A stretch of DNA of 64,000 nt. It comes from CAYSSJ01 sp964433675 (GTDB lineage: Bacteria > Cloacimonadota > Cloacimonadia > Cloacimonadales > TCS61). This document shows, in pieces, positions 43,904 through 54,500 of the stretch. Both the position numbers and the translations under genes were made by a program. The number at the start of each line of letters is the position of its first letter. Positions within the stretch are counted from its first letter, which is position 1. The DNA is taken from NCBI GenBank assembly GCA_964433675.1, contig CAYSSJ010000006.1:72001-136000 (forward strand), read 5' to 3'. Under the pieces are notes generated by a model that searched no databases, was not told where the DNA came from, and saw only the letters and a program-made list of their open reading frames with translations.

Positions 43904-43909
43904 TGTCAA
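43904..43909 (-). promoter_or_regulatory. Possible -35 element of the mal operon
   Basis: On the minus strand TTGACA lies about 120 bp before the amylase start codon, just beyond the tRNA cluster. No acceptable -10 hexamer is found at 16-19 nt (TATACA only at 22 nt), so the promoter is uncertain. Confidence 0.3.
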
Positions 43910-43931
43910 GAAAAATGCATAAAAAAATAGA

Positions 43932-44008
43932 TGGGGTGGCTGATGGGACTTGAACCCACGACCACAGGAGCCACAATCCTGTGCTCTACCGGCTGAGCTA
44001 CAGCCACC
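43932..44008 (-). tRNA. tRNA-His (GTG)
   Basis: Cloverleaf with acceptor GTGGCTG/CAGCCAC, anticodon stem CAGGA/TCCTG and loop TTGTGGC giving anticodon GTG. The G-1 that identifies histidine tRNA is encoded (44008) and pairs with C73. CCA is encoded. A T-run follows the 3' end on the minus strand. Confidence 0.95.
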
Positions 44009-44013
44009 ATCTA

Positions 44014-44090
44014 TGGCACGCCAGAAGGGATTCGAACCCCTGACCTACGGATTAGAAATCCGTTGCTCTATCCAACTGAGCTACTGGCGC
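44014..44090 (-). tRNA. tRNA-Arg (TCT)
   Basis: Acceptor GCGCCAG/CTGGCGT, D-arm GCTC/GAGC, anticodon stem ACGGA/TCCGT with loop TTTCTAA (anticodon TCT), T-arm AGGGG TTCGAAT CCCTT, discriminator G and encoded CCA. Five bases separate it from tRNA-His. Confidence 0.95.
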
Positions 44091-44099
44091 ATAATATTT

Positions 44100-44176
44100 T
44101 GGTAGCGGCGCAGGGACTCGAACCCCGGACACTCGGATTATGATTCCGATGCTCTAACCGACTGAGCTACGCCGCC
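44100..44176 (-). tRNA. tRNA-Met (CAT), elongator type
   Basis: Acceptor GGCGGCG/CGCCGCT with a G:T closing pair, D-arm with GTTAGAGC, anticodon stem TCGGA/TCCGA and loop ATCATAA. A normal 1:72 pair and A73 with encoded CCA make this an elongator Met tRNA; a lysidine-modified Ile2 tRNA has the same anticodon and cannot be excluded, but the body resembles elongator Met. Confidence 0.9.
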
Positions 44177-44178
44177 AA

Positions 44179-44255
44179 TGGTAGCGAGGAGAGGATTTGA
44201 ACCTCTGGCCTTCAGGTTATGAGCCTGACGAGCTACCTGACTGCTCCACCTCGCA
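44179..44255 (-). tRNA. tRNA-fMet (CAT), copy 1, variant anticodon stem
   Basis: Initiator features: mismatched 1:72 (T:T), acceptor GCGAGG/CCTCGC, TGGAGCAG D-arm, TTCAAATC T-loop, CAT anticodon and encoded CCA. The anticodon stem reads TCAGG/CCTGA, so the third of the three G:C pairs typical of initiators (29:41) is A:T. Two bases separate it from tRNA-Met. Confidence 0.93.
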
Positions 44256-44288
44256 TCACTATTTCACACTATAAATTACAAAAAAAAT

Positions 44289-44365
<77 letters not shown>

Positions 44366-44380
44366 CCACTATTATTGTTT

Positions 44381-44410
44381 CACATATTTTTCCTGCCGAT
44401 CTGATGTCAA
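44381..44410 (-). promoter_or_regulatory. Promoter of the tRNA cluster
   Basis: On the minus strand TTGACA (44410-44405), an 18-nt spacer and TATGTG (44386-44381) lie 15 bp before the first initiator tRNA. Position and match make this the best-supported promoter in the window. Confidence 0.6.
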
Positions 44411-44526
44411 GAAAAAGTTCTAACCAAAATTATTCTACAAATTTCTCTTAGCGCTATTAATACTATACTAATAAGCTTTATACTGGGTCGTATGTAGAAA
44501 TTAAATAAGCTAACCAAAGAAAATCC

Positions 44527-44556
44527 TTGACGATTATGCAGCTCTTTGAGTAATAA
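44527..44556 (+). promoter_or_regulatory. Promoter of the RNase G gene
   Basis: TTGACG (44527-44532), an 18-nt spacer, and TAATAA (44551-44556), about 30 bp before the start codon of the RNase G gene. Confidence 0.55.
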
Positions 44557-44586
44557 TTTCAAAAAGTAAGAATTTGGAATTATAAG

Positions 44587-46080
44587 ATGTTTAATGAAAT
44601 CGTTATAAATTCCACCGCTTTCGAAAAGCGTGTGGCAATTTTGGAAGACCATAAGTTGGTCGAGCTTTTTGCTGAGAAGAAAGAGCATCAGCATGTACTA
44701 GGCAATATCTATCTGGGTACAGTTCGCGATGTATTGCCCGGGATGGGGGCAGCATTTTTGGATGTCGGTCTCGATCGGACTGCTTTTATCCATTACCGTG
44801 ATCTTGAGCCTAAATTATTACCGGAAACTCCCAAGAAAACCAGGTCAAAAAAGAAATCGTCCTCGATTCAGGATCTCATCTCTCCCGGACAAGTCCTGCC
44901 TGTTCAAGTAAAGAAAGAACCGCTAGGGAAAAAAGGTGCACGTCTAACCGGAAAGATCTCCCTCCCCGGGAAATTTTTGGTCTATATTCCTTTCTCCAAG
45001 AAAGTGGCGATATCGCGTAAGATTACTACCAATGCAGAAAAAGAGCGAATCAAAGGAATTATAAAAAGTATCAAAGAGCCGAATGTCGGTGTGATTGTTC
45101 GAACCGAAGCAGAAGGGATTTTCGAGGAAGATCTCGTGCAAGAGTACAATGCTTTGGCAAAGACATGGAATCTAATATCCAAACAGATCAAATATGCCAA
45201 GCCACCGGTTTGCCTTTTCGATGAAAACGATCTCTCTTTCACTCTGGTAAGAGACTTGTTCAGATCAGACATTGATCGTTTGGTCATAGATGATAAGAAA
45301 CTATACAAACAGTTGGTTACTCATATCAAAGATCTGAGCCCGGAACTGGTAGAACGGATAGAGTTGTACAAAGAGAAAACTCCGATATTCGATGCTTATG
45401 GTATCGAGAAGGAGATAGAGACCATTTTCAAATCGCGGATCTCATTACCCAGCGGCGGGAATATCACAATCCAACAAACCGAGGCATTGGTAGCTATTGA
45501 TGTGAATACCGGCAGTTTCACAGGGACTAACAATTATAAAGAGACGATCCTAAAGACCAATCTCGAAGCTGCCTACGAAGCTGCCCGGCAGATTCGCTTG
45601 CGAGATTTGAGCGGGATCATGGTAATAGATTTTATAGATATGACCTCAGAACATCACCAGGATGAGGTCTTGAATGTTCTCAAAAACTCGCTGAAACGTG
45701 ACCGAGCTAAAAATAAGATCTTCCCTTTCACTCCACTTGGCTTAGTGGAAGTATCCCGCAAAAGGACGAGGGCAAGCTTGCTTCTATCCTATTCCGAACA
45801 ATGTCCGCATTGCAATGGTACCGGCAGAATGCTATCCAAAGATTCCATGGCAGTACGTATTTCTCGCTGGCTCAAAAGAGCACAATTCTTTATCAAAAAC
45901 GAACCCCTTATCATCGTCGTATCCCCAAACGTGAAGCAATATATTAGCGAAAACTTGCAGATGTTCAAAGATATCAGCAATACTATCGAATTCAAGGGAG
46001 ACAAGTCCTGTAAAGCAGATGATTTCAAAGTATATTCTGCCAAAACCAATAAAGAACTGACAAAACAATATAATGCTTGA
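44587..46080 (+). CDS. rng: Ribonuclease E/G family protein
   Basis: A 497-residue RNase G-type endoribonuclease. It begins with the N-terminal RNase H-like part, then an S1 RNA-binding domain (VLGNIYLGTVRDVLPGMGAAFLDVGLDRTAFIHYRDL, residues 38-74, with a Lys-rich insertion near 80-95). The DNase I-like catalytic domain has VAIDVNTGSF and MVIDFIDM, whose Asp residues (about 305 and 348) bind Mg. A CPHCNGTG zinc-link follows near residue 400. It processes rRNA and turns over mRNA. Located before rplU and rpmA, the usual order in many bacteria. Confidence 0.93.
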   Translation: MFNEIVINSTAFEKRVAILEDHKLVELFAEKKEHQHVLGNIYLGTVRDVLPGMGAAFLDVGLDRTAFIHYRDLEPKLLPETPKKTRSKKKSSSIQDLISPGQVLPVQVKKEPLGKKGARLTGKISLPGKFLVYIPFSKKVAISRKITTNAEKERIKGIIKSIKEPNVGVIVRTEAEGIFEEDLVQEYNALAKTWNLISKQIKYAKPPVCLFDENDLSFTLVRDLFRSDIDRLVIDDKKLYKQLVTHIKDLSPELVERIELYKEKTPIFDAYGIEKEIETIFKSRISLPSGGNITIQQTEALVAIDVNTGSFTGTNNYKETILKTNLEAAYEAARQIRLRDLSGIMVIDFIDMTSEHHQDEVLNVLKNSLKRDRAKNKIFPFTPLGLVEVSRKRTRASLLLSYSEQCPHCNGTGRMLSKDSMAVRISRWLKRAQFFIKNEPLIIVVSPNVKQYISENLQMFKDISNTIEFKGDKSCKADDFKVYSAKTNKELTKQYNA

Positions 46081-46155
46081 CAGCTATCCGCTGTATAAAA
46101 TTTTGTGATAAATCTATAAAATAAGTGAGTAAATAGATTAAGTGAAGGAGAAATA

Positions 46156-46476
46156 ATGTACGCTATAGTAGATTTCAAAGGCACTCAATTTCGAGTGGAA
46201 AAAGATAAAGTGATACGTGTTCCCTATCTCGGAGATCAAGAGGTTGGCTCCGAGGTAAAAATACCAGATGTCCTTTTGCTCAAAGATGACAATGGTATTA
46301 CTATTGGGCAACCGACAGTGAACAATACTTCTGTTTTAGCTGAAGTGCTGGAACACAAGAAAGACAAGAAGATCATCGTGTTCAAAAAGAAAAGACGTAA
46401 GGGATATCAGAAGAAGCAGGGACACAGACAGAACTTTACGCAAATAAAAATTAAAGATATTGTAAAACAGGGGTGA
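46156..46476 (+). CDS. rplU: 50S ribosomal protein L21
   Basis: A 106-residue protein of normal L21 length: MYAIVDFKGTQFRVEKDKVIRVPYL at the start and VFKKKRRKGYQKKQGHRQNFTQIKIKDI at the end, the conserved C-terminal rRNA-binding signature. It binds 23S rRNA near L20. Strong RBS (GAAGGAGAA); a TTGACA lies at 46077, just after the rng stop. Three bases separate it from rpmA. Confidence 0.97.
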   Translation: MYAIVDFKGTQFRVEKDKVIRVPYLGDQEVGSEVKIPDVLLLKDDNGITIGQPTVNNTSVLAEVLEHKKDKKIIVFKKKRRKGYQKKQGHRQNFTQIKIKDIVKQG

Positions 46477-46479
46477 ATT

Positions 46480-46740
46480 ATGGCACATAAAAAAGGTGTT
46501 GGTAGTAGTAAGAATGGTCGTGACAGTAATCCCCAATATATGGGAGTCAAACGATATGGTGGACAGCAAGTTTCTGCCGGTAGTATCATCATTCGTCAGC
46601 GAGGTACAAGAGTACATCCCGGCGATAATGTAGGCAAGGGTAAAGATTGTACCCTGTTCAGTCTGATAGACGGCATAGTGAAATTTGAAAGAAAAAAAGC
46701 AGGACGTAAATTCGTAAGTGTCTATCCCGCAGCAAACTAA
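46480..46740 (+). CDS. rpmA: 50S ribosomal protein L27
   Basis: An 86-residue L27 beginning MAHKKGVGSSKNGRDSNPQYMGVKRYGGQ, so the N-terminal tail that reaches the peptidyl-transferase centre is intact and there is no leader needing protease removal as in Firmicutes. The central SAGSIIIRQRGTRVHPGDNVGKGKD is typical. A terminator follows. Confidence 0.97.
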   Translation: MAHKKGVGSSKNGRDSNPQYMGVKRYGGQQVSAGSIIIRQRGTRVHPGDNVGKGKDCTLFSLIDGIVKFERKKAGRKFVSVYPAAN

Positions 46741-46770
46741 GAGTTCACTTTACGTTAGTTTAAATCAATA

Positions 46771-46799
46771 AAAGCAGTCTGTTTAGACTGCTTTTTTTT
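46771..46799 (+). terminator. Rho-independent terminator of rplU-rpmA
   Basis: AAAGCAGTCT, a GTTT loop, and AGACTGCTTT form a perfect 10-bp stem running into a T-run of eight bases, about 30 bp after the L27 stop. Confidence 0.92.
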
Positions 46800-46879
46800 A
46801 TCTTCCAAAAAGATTTCCTTGACTGATAACTAAGATTCAAATTTTTCCCTTCAACAATGAAATATTTTTTGGGGGAAGA

Positions 46880-48535
46880 ATGGCATTGACTGATGATTTT
46901 AATGATCAAATTTCAGAATTATTAGGTGAGCATGGAACTGTATATAACAACAGTCCCAGAGATTTTCTTATCAAACAAAGTATCGAAAACAAAGAAGCTG
47001 TAGTATCCGAGTGTGGTGCCCTAGCAGTGTGGAACGGAGTAGAATCTACCGGTAGAAGTCCAAAAGACACTTATATAGTTAAACATCCATCATCCGAACA
47101 TACGATAGATTGGGATTCTCCCAACTGCATTCCGACTACCAGAGCGACCTTCGATCTGGTAATGAAAGAAGCACTCGATATTCTGAATCGAAAAGAAGAA
47201 ATCTATGTTACCGACCGTGTGCTGGGTGCAGATCCGAACTACTCACTTCCTTGCAAAACCATCACTGATAAGGCTCTGACAGCCCTGTTTACAGATAATA
47301 TGTTTCGCCCTATTATTGATAGAAGCTCACAGAATGTTTTCGAAAATAAACCATTTACTATGATCGCACTGCCGAACTATAGTTTAAAGGGTGAGAAATG
47401 GGAAGGGAAACTACGTAAACTTGGTGATTCCGAATATTCCGAAATATATGTAGCCATGGATTTCGACCGGCGTTTGGGTCTAATTGTCGGTTCTTCCTAT
47501 TGTGGAACTGTAAAAAAAATGATGTTCACCGTAATGAACTACTATCTTCCCGAACATGGTATCTTACCTCTGCATTGTTCCGCTAATGAAGGCAATGATG
47601 GGGATTCAGCTTTGCTTCTCGGTCTATCAGGTACAGGGAAAACGACACTATCAGCCGATCCGACCAGAGCGTTGTTGGGAGATGATGAGCATGGCTGGGA
47701 TGATAATGGGATCGCTAATTTCGAGAATGGATGTTATGCAAAGCTGATAAATTTGAATCCGGAGAAAGAGCCGGAGATTTATAATGCGGTGTTTCATCAA
47801 GATGACTATGAAAAACACGGGGTCATCATCGAAAATTGTCTAATGTATCCAAATGGAACTTTTGATGTAGATGATGATAGATTGACACCCAATTCGCGAG
47901 CATCCTTTCCGCTTACTTATCTCTCAAATACGAAAAAATCTTCTGTCTCTACCCACCCAAAAACCATATTATTCCTTACCGCCGATGCAAATGGTGTGTT
48001 ACCTCCCATCTCCAAGCTATCCAAAGAACAGACCATGCTGTGGTTTTTGATGGGTTACACTAGCAAATTAGCCGGTACGGAAACAGGGATCATTGATCCG
48101 GTTAGCGTTTTTTCTCGCTTCTTTGGCGAACCTTTCATGCCTCGCAATCCGGAGGATTATACCTCACTGATGGGTAAGAAGATTGATCAGCATGACACTA
48201 ATGTGTTTTTAGTCAACACCGGCTGGAGCGGCGGAGCATTTGGGGTTGGTAAAAGAATGGACATCACCTTGACCCGAACTTTGATAAATGCAGCTTTGAA
48301 TGGGAAACTAGACGATGTAGAGTACAGAGAAGATCACTTGTTTCATCTATCTATTCCCATGCATTGCCCCGGAGTTGATCCTAAAATACTAAATCCGAAA
48401 GATACTTGGAGTGATCCCAGACTTTTTGAGCAGCGAGCCAAAATGTTAGCCCAGGATTTTAGTGATCATTTCGATAAGCACTATGGGAATAAGAACATAA
48501 ATCCAAAAGTTAAAGCGCAGTGTCCTGGCAAATAG
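46880..48535 (+). CDS. pckA: Phosphoenolpyruvate carboxykinase (ATP)
   Basis: A 551-residue ATP-type PEPCK. The ATP-binding P-loop is GLSGTGKTTLS near residues 249-259, followed by the LLGDDEHGW metal-binding kinase motif, GSSYCGTVKKMMF upstream and NTGWSGGAFGVGKR near the C-terminus. It interconverts oxaloacetate and PEP, for gluconeogenesis from amino acids or, in anaerobes, CO2 fixation into oxaloacetate. RBS GGGGGAAG just before the ATG. The MATE gene begins 9 bp after its stop. Confidence 0.96.
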   Translation: MALTDDFNDQISELLGEHGTVYNNSPRDFLIKQSIENKEAVVSECGALAVWNGVESTGRSPKDTYIVKHPSSEHTIDWDSPNCIPTTRATFDLVMKEALDILNRKEEIYVTDRVLGADPNYSLPCKTITDKALTALFTDNMFRPIIDRSSQNVFENKPFTMIALPNYSLKGEKWEGKLRKLGDSEYSEIYVAMDFDRRLGLIVGSSYCGTVKKMMFTVMNYYLPEHGILPLHCSANEGNDGDSALLLGLSGTGKTTLSADPTRALLGDDEHGWDDNGIANFENGCYAKLINLNPEKEPEIYNAVFHQDDYEKHGVIIENCLMYPNGTFDVDDDRLTPNSRASFPLTYLSNTKKSSVSTHPKTILFLTADANGVLPPISKLSKEQTMLWFLMGYTSKLAGTETGIIDPVSVFSRFFGEPFMPRNPEDYTSLMGKKIDQHDTNVFLVNTGWSGGAFGVGKRMDITLTRTLINAALNGKLDDVEYREDHLFHLSIPMHCPGVDPKILNPKDTWSDPRLFEQRAKMLAQDFSDHFDKHYGNKNINPKVKAQCPGK

Positions 48536-48544
48536 CATTTGTTG

Positions 48545-49906
48545 ATGGAAAAACGGCACATTCTAGCGAATGACAATATACTGAAGCTGCTATTCAAACT
48601 CTCCACACCAGCTACGATTGGTATGGCAGCTATGGCTATGTTCAACATAGTCGATACTATTTTCGTCGGTCGTGGTATTGGGTCTTTGGCTATTGCTGCG
48701 TTATCCATAGTTTTCCCTATCCAAATGTTCTTGCTGGCAGTCGGTCAGATGATCGGCATAGGAGCTGCCTCTCTGATCTCCCGTAGTTTGGGTGCAAATG
48801 ATTATGATAAGGCGAACAAAACACTGGGAAATGTGGTATTGATAGTAATCTCTTTTGCTCTCATAATAACTGTTCTGGGTTCTGTTTTCATCACAGAATT
48901 ACTCACACTCTTCGGTGCAACAGATACCATCATCGGATATGCCAAAGACTATATGCAGGTCATTTTATTTGGTTCGCTCTTTTTCATTTTTTTAGTTACC
49001 GGAAACAATATCATTCGCTCGGAAGGAAAAGCAAAGATCGCCATGACTACCATGCTGGTAGCAGCTGGTATTAATATTATCCTTGACCCCATCTTTATTT
49101 TCGCTCTCAATCTCGGTATCCGTGGAGCTGCACTTGCTACCATTATTTCCCAGTTCATTACTGCAATGTATATCTTCAGGTTTTTCATCGCGCAAAAAAG
49201 TATTCTTGTGTTTCGAGTTAAAGACATTATCCCCGATCTGAAAATAATCAAAGAGATTTTCGCAGTCGGGATATCAGCTTTTTCTCAACAAGTAGCAGCG
49301 AGTATATTAATCATCGTAATCAACAACAGTTTGGGATATTATGGAGGTGAAATCTATATAGCTGTTTATGGCATTATCAATCGTCTACTCCGCTTTGTAC
49401 TGATGCCAATATTTGGCATAGCTCAGGGAATGCAACCAATAGCCGGATTTAATTATGGACGCAAAGATTACCGAAAAAGCTGGAGAGCGATCAAATTGGC
49501 TATTATCGCCGCTACTACCGTATCCACGCTCGGATTTATTATTTTGATGACCATTCCGAATATCCTGATCGGTATATTCACCACCGATGCAGAACTGATA
49601 GATAAAGCAGTTCGTTCACTCAGGCTCATGATCATGGTATTCCCCATTGTAGGCTATCAGATAGTATCGTCGGTAGCATTTCAAGCTATGGGAAAAGCCT
49701 TACCAGCGTTAGTTCTCTCACTCTCGCGCCAGATTATATTGCTTATACCATTGGTTTTGATCCTGCCTCGCTTATTTGATGTGTATGGAATTTGGATTGC
49801 CTTCCCGATTTCAGATGTGCTTGCTACTATGATAACTTCTATTCTGATATTCAAACAATATAGAGAAATGAAGAAAGACTTTGTTTATCAAGTAGATAGA
49901 AAGTGA
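48545..49906 (+). CDS. MATE family efflux transporter
   Basis: About 453 residues and 12 hydrophobic segments in two six-helix halves. Family signatures are LFKLSTPATIGMAAMAMFNIVDTIFVGRGIGSLAIAAL at the start and GIAQGMQPIAGFNYGRKDYRK in the second half, as in NorM/DinF relatives. It probably exports cationic compounds by Na+ or H+ antiport; the substrate is unknown. The ATG at 48545 has no clear RBS and follows pckA by 9 bp (two in-frame TTG codons precede it), suggesting translational coupling. Confidence 0.92.
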   Translation: MEKRHILANDNILKLLFKLSTPATIGMAAMAMFNIVDTIFVGRGIGSLAIAALSIVFPIQMFLLAVGQMIGIGAASLISRSLGANDYDKANKTLGNVVLIVISFALIITVLGSVFITELLTLFGATDTIIGYAKDYMQVILFGSLFFIFLVTGNNIIRSEGKAKIAMTTMLVAAGINIILDPIFIFALNLGIRGAALATIISQFITAMYIFRFFIAQKSILVFRVKDIIPDLKIIKEIFAVGISAFSQQVAASILIIVINNSLGYYGGEIYIAVYGIINRLLRFVLMPIFGIAQGMQPIAGFNYGRKDYRKSWRAIKLAIIAATTVSTLGFIILMTIPNILIGIFTTDAELIDKAVRSLRLMIMVFPIVGYQIVSSVAFQAMGKALPALVLSLSRQIILLIPLVLILPRLFDVYGIWIAFPISDVLATMITSILIFKQYREMKKDFVYQVDRK

Positions 49907-49993
49907 CTAATCTTCTTTCTCAGTCCTATAGAGTAATATTTTCATTGACTGAAAACCATCGACTAAATCTATATCTTAAAATAAGAAGGTAGT

Positions 49994-51538
49994 ATGAAAA
50001 GAATGTTATGGTTGATGCTCGCTCTTTTGTTGAGCGGGATTATAATTTTCCTGGTAATATATTACCAAAAGCCTGTCGAGGCAAGGCGCGATTTAGACGA
50101 TATCTTAGCTCGTATTTTCAATTTCGTCTATATTACCACTATCATTGCGATTATTTTCCTAGTGATTCGAGAGAATTCAGCTCCGATAAATACAATAGCC
50201 TGGATCCAAGTTCTTATCTTTCTGCCAATTATCGGCATCATCCTCTATGTTTTTTTCGGGATAAACTATCGCAAGAGAAAAATGTTTAACCGCAAGGCAT
50301 CCAAGGATTTCCAAGAGCTGGAAACTCTGACCCAATTCAAAGAAAGTGTAGCGACACCACAAAAGTTGTACGAATCAAATGTATCTTCCGCTCAGAAACA
50401 GATGTCCCAGCTCATGTACAATAATAACAAAGCACTGCTTACATATCATAACCAAGCCGAACTCTATACGGATGGCAGTAGTACAATATCTGCCCTTTTT
50501 GAAGATTTAAAACAAGCTCAAAAAAACATCCATTTGGAGTATTTTTCTATTATGCCCGATGAGGTCGGTAGGCAGCTACAAGCTATTCTGATAGAAAAAG
50601 CCAAAAGCGGAGTTCAGGTCAGATTGATCTGCGATGCAGTGGGTTCTTGGCGATTGCCTGCTTCATTCTTTCGCAAACTAAGAAGTGTGGGAGTGCAGGT
50701 CTATGAGTTCTTACCAGTCAAGCTACCATTTCTCTCCAGCAAGCTTAATTATCGTAATCATCGCAAAATATGTGTGATAGACGGAAGTGTAGGATACATT
50801 GGCGGAGTTAATCTGGGCAGAAAGTATTTAGGTAAGCATAAGTTCTATGGTTTTTGGAGAGATACGCATGTAAGATTGACCGGTGACGCTGTCTATTCAC
50901 TTCAGAAAGTTTTTCTAACCGATTGGTCTTTTATTACCGGTAAGCTGGATTACCAAGCAGATTTTTTTCCACCTCACGATGTCGATGATCTACTCCCGGT
51001 ACAGATATTATCTTCCGGTCCCGATTCGGATTGGGAATCTATCATGCAAGCATATTTTGCTGCTATTAGCAGAGCTTCGAATTATATTTACGTTGCCACG
51101 CCTTATTTTATGCTGAACGAGAGTATGCTCACCGCACTAAAAACTGCAGCTCTTAGTGGAGTAGATGTTCGCCTGATTCTACCGGCAAAAAACGATTATC
51201 GCATTATCTATTATGGATCTCGCTCTTACTATGAGGAACTTTTACGCTCTGGTATCAGAATCTATGAATACACCAAAGGATTTATTCATGCCAAAGTATT
51301 GCTGACAGACGATGTCTTTCTCTCTATAGGTTCGGCAAATATGGATATCAGAAGCTTTAAGCAGAATTTCGAAGTAAATTGTATCATGTATGATGACAAA
51401 TATTCCGAAGAAGTGAAGATGCATTTTTATCAGGATTTCAATGATAGCAGGGAGATAATCCTCTCCGAGTTTGTCAAGAGACCTGCTTTGAACAAAGTTT
51501 GGGAATCTATCGCCCGATTGTTTTCTCCGATTCTGTAA
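49994..51538 (+). CDS. cls: Cardiolipin synthase
   Basis: A 514-residue phospholipase D-family protein with two N-terminal transmembrane helices and two HKD motifs: HRKICVID (His near 256) and HAKVLLTDD (His near 432), each followed by GGVN or GSANMD. Length and layout match bacterial cardiolipin synthases of the Cls type, which join two phosphatidylglycerols at the inner membrane. A TTGACT sequence about 50 bp upstream may be its -35 element. It is convergent with tamB. Confidence 0.92.
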   Translation: MKRMLWLMLALLLSGIIIFLVIYYQKPVEARRDLDDILARIFNFVYITTIIAIIFLVIRENSAPINTIAWIQVLIFLPIIGIILYVFFGINYRKRKMFNRKASKDFQELETLTQFKESVATPQKLYESNVSSAQKQMSQLMYNNNKALLTYHNQAELYTDGSSTISALFEDLKQAQKNIHLEYFSIMPDEVGRQLQAILIEKAKSGVQVRLICDAVGSWRLPASFFRKLRSVGVQVYEFLPVKLPFLSSKLNYRNHRKICVIDGSVGYIGGVNLGRKYLGKHKFYGFWRDTHVRLTGDAVYSLQKVFLTDWSFITGKLDYQADFFPPHDVDDLLPVQILSSGPDSDWESIMQAYFAAISRASNYIYVATPYFMLNESMLTALKTAALSGVDVRLILPAKNDYRIIYYGSRSYYEELLRSGIRIYEYTKGFIHAKVLLTDDVFLSIGSANMDIRSFKQNFEVNCIMYDDKYSEEVKMHFYQDFNDSREIILSEFVKRPALNKVWESIARLFSPIL

Positions 51539-51543
51539 TCATC

Positions 51544-54500
51544 TTACGGAAAAGTTGTTTTCCAAAACAGATCAATTCCGGTAGATTTATTGTCTCCGGA
51601 CGTTGCTTGCAGAAAGAGATAGCGGTTTATCTCATATTCCAGTGATATCCTTTGCGGATCGAGATTCTGGGATTCCTTCAATGCTATCTGTCTTTCATAA
51701 TTCAAATATAACCGATCGGAAAGATATTTCCCTACGATGATGGTAGCATTACGCCAATTCTGATCTCCGGAAAATTCGATCACATCCAGCTGCAGATTCC
51801 GTCTGATACTGCCGGTCAGCCTGTCGGTGATCTGTCCTAATAACAAACTTCCGACCATACCCATGTTACCTGATTCTTCGTCCAGTTGTGCTTTCTCTCC
51901 CTGAGTTAACTGCTGGGTATTTCTTCGGAAGATTAGGTAAGATATAGCATCTGCTTCTGTGATAAGCTCTTTACCGAGATAAAACTGAAATATGGGATCG
52001 GATGGAGTACCGGACAATTCAAAACTCAGGACCTGCCTCTTCCCTTCTATATCTCTGAATACATGCCTAGCTACCAAATCGAAGTGCGGCTCTATTTCCG
52101 TCCCACCTGTAAATGTGACAGTACCACCTCGCAGGTCGAATCTTCTGCCATAAAGCTCATAATTACCTCTGATGATACGGACGTTACCGAATAGCTCGAA
52201 CTCTGTGCCGGTTTTGACCACTTCAATTTCACCACCGATCTCCAGATCAGCTCCCAATCCTCTCAACCAATTATTGCCCGGTATGTAGATGGATAATGTT
52301 CCTCTCAGGTTTTCTATGACATCCGGCATAGAAATAGCCGCTGATTCCGCTTTGGGAATTGCGGCAACTTCCGTTCTGGTCGGCTCTCTGAGTAACATGG
52401 GTTTATACATTTCTTCTTCCTGTTTGAAACGATCGAAAGCTTCCAGATTGATGCGTGAATTGGGCAATGTGATAGAACCACTGTAGCGTGGATTTTCGAT
52501 TGTCCCTTCCAAAAGTAGATCCGCATCCATTGAAACGCGAAGATTTCTATCGTCCAATACTTGAAACCGCTCCGCTTTTACAGTAATATTAAAATGATCT
52601 AATCCAAAGCTGACCATATCCTCCAATCTGACTGATCCGGCAATATCCATATATCCCCGTCTAGCTCTTATATGGCTATCGATACGAAAATAATTTGCTT
52701 CATCAGCAGAAATATCCATCTGAATATCTCTGTAATCTATGCCCAGATCGGGATATCTGAATCTTCCATCACTAAGGTTCAATCTGCCAAGCATTTGCAG
52801 ATCTTTCCAGCTGTTTCTCAATGCCAAATTGAGGTTCAAATTACCCGACAGATCATAATCTATCAGTTCGGCAATTTCATCTAAGTTGATAATGCTGATC
52901 TCGATATCTGCAAATAGATGTCCTTCGGTTTGTTTGAGAATCTCGTCCTGACTGAAATCGAACGAAATCGGAAAAATCCCTTGCATTGCTATCTTTTGCC
53001 CTTCTTTCAGGTTAGAAACCAAAGAGAGTTCCATACTTTCGTCATTGTACTCTGCTTCCAACAAGATATTATCGATCGAGATGTTTTGGTAGTTTCCCTC
53101 TTCCAAAGCAAACATAAGCTCAAACTGCGGAGTGCTGATCCTGCCTTTCAGATCAAATTCGAGCTCTATTATACCACTCAATGGAAAATCAATTTCTATC
53201 ACTTCATCAATTAGTGCCAAATCGAACCTGCTAATTTGAAAACTTAGATCATTTACACCCTCAAAGTCTAATATGCCGTCAAGGAATAGAAAATGATCTT
53301 CAGATGCGAGATAGAGAGAATCAACAGATACACTCTCCCCATCGATATCAATATATACCGGTGCTTTTGCTAATTGCCAAAATTGATCTGAGACTTTAAT
53401 ATCAACTTGGTCAAGCTGAAATTTGGGAGATTTTTCAAAACTGTATCGACCGGCAAGATCGAAACGGTTATTCTGCTGAATTACGGTAACTTCTACTCCG
53501 GCGATATCTTCTTCCAGGTTTCCTTTTAGTAAAATCGTCTCCAGCTTGATAGTCTCATTTTCGATCTTGTCAATCTCCGCATAGACATCTCCTGTCATCT
53601 TATCTGCCCGTTTTTCAAGCGAAGTATTTCCGCTTAGATTAGCAATACTCGTCTCTTCAAAGACAATTTCCGCAAAGTCGAAATCGGCAGTTAGATCAAA
53701 ATCATCCGGATTGCCGACAAAGGAAACACCCAATCTACACCTCAAAGATACCTCTTGCAAACCGGGGAAATCTGATACTGAATATATGAAGGAATCGAAC
53801 TGCAGATCGTGGTCTTGCTCCATATGACCCGACCCTGTTAGACTGAAACTAATATTTTTATTTACTACAATAAACTTGGTAAGTTGGTAATTCATATCTT
53901 CTAAAGCAACAGTTGTGCTCAAAGCTACATTTCCAATAGCAGTATCATCGATGATAGGATTTATGGCACTCATATCCAATTCGAGATCGACTTTTTCATC
54001 CACAATACTTGCTACGATCTCAGAATTGATCTCAGGTATAGAGATGTTTTCATATTTTATACTTTCCGCAACAAGTTTGCTTTTGATATAGTAATTATCA
54101 TCTATGGTTTGGACTGATCCGGAGAGGTTGGTTTTTCCGATCGCAAACGGCAGCTCTATCAAAGGTAAAGCAGCCGGATCATCGATCGAAACAGTATAAT
54201 CCACTCTGTATTCTGCCAGTGTTCCCTCACCGGTAGCTAAGATTGCTATCTCATCGGAAACTAACTCTATATGTTCCAGATAGAGGTGTCGGTTACTATA
54301 CTGTACTCTGCAAATCAAATTATCTATAGAATAATCACCAAGGCTGGAAGGAGCAGCATCGAGGTTCACGCTCGCTTCCAATATATCTGCGTGCGTACCA
54401 CTGCCATCTATAGTAGCAGTCAGATTAATCTCGGAAGTAAAACCCTCATCTTGTAGTAAAACTGCCAGATCTACCTTGTTAACCGCTAAATCTATTTTGT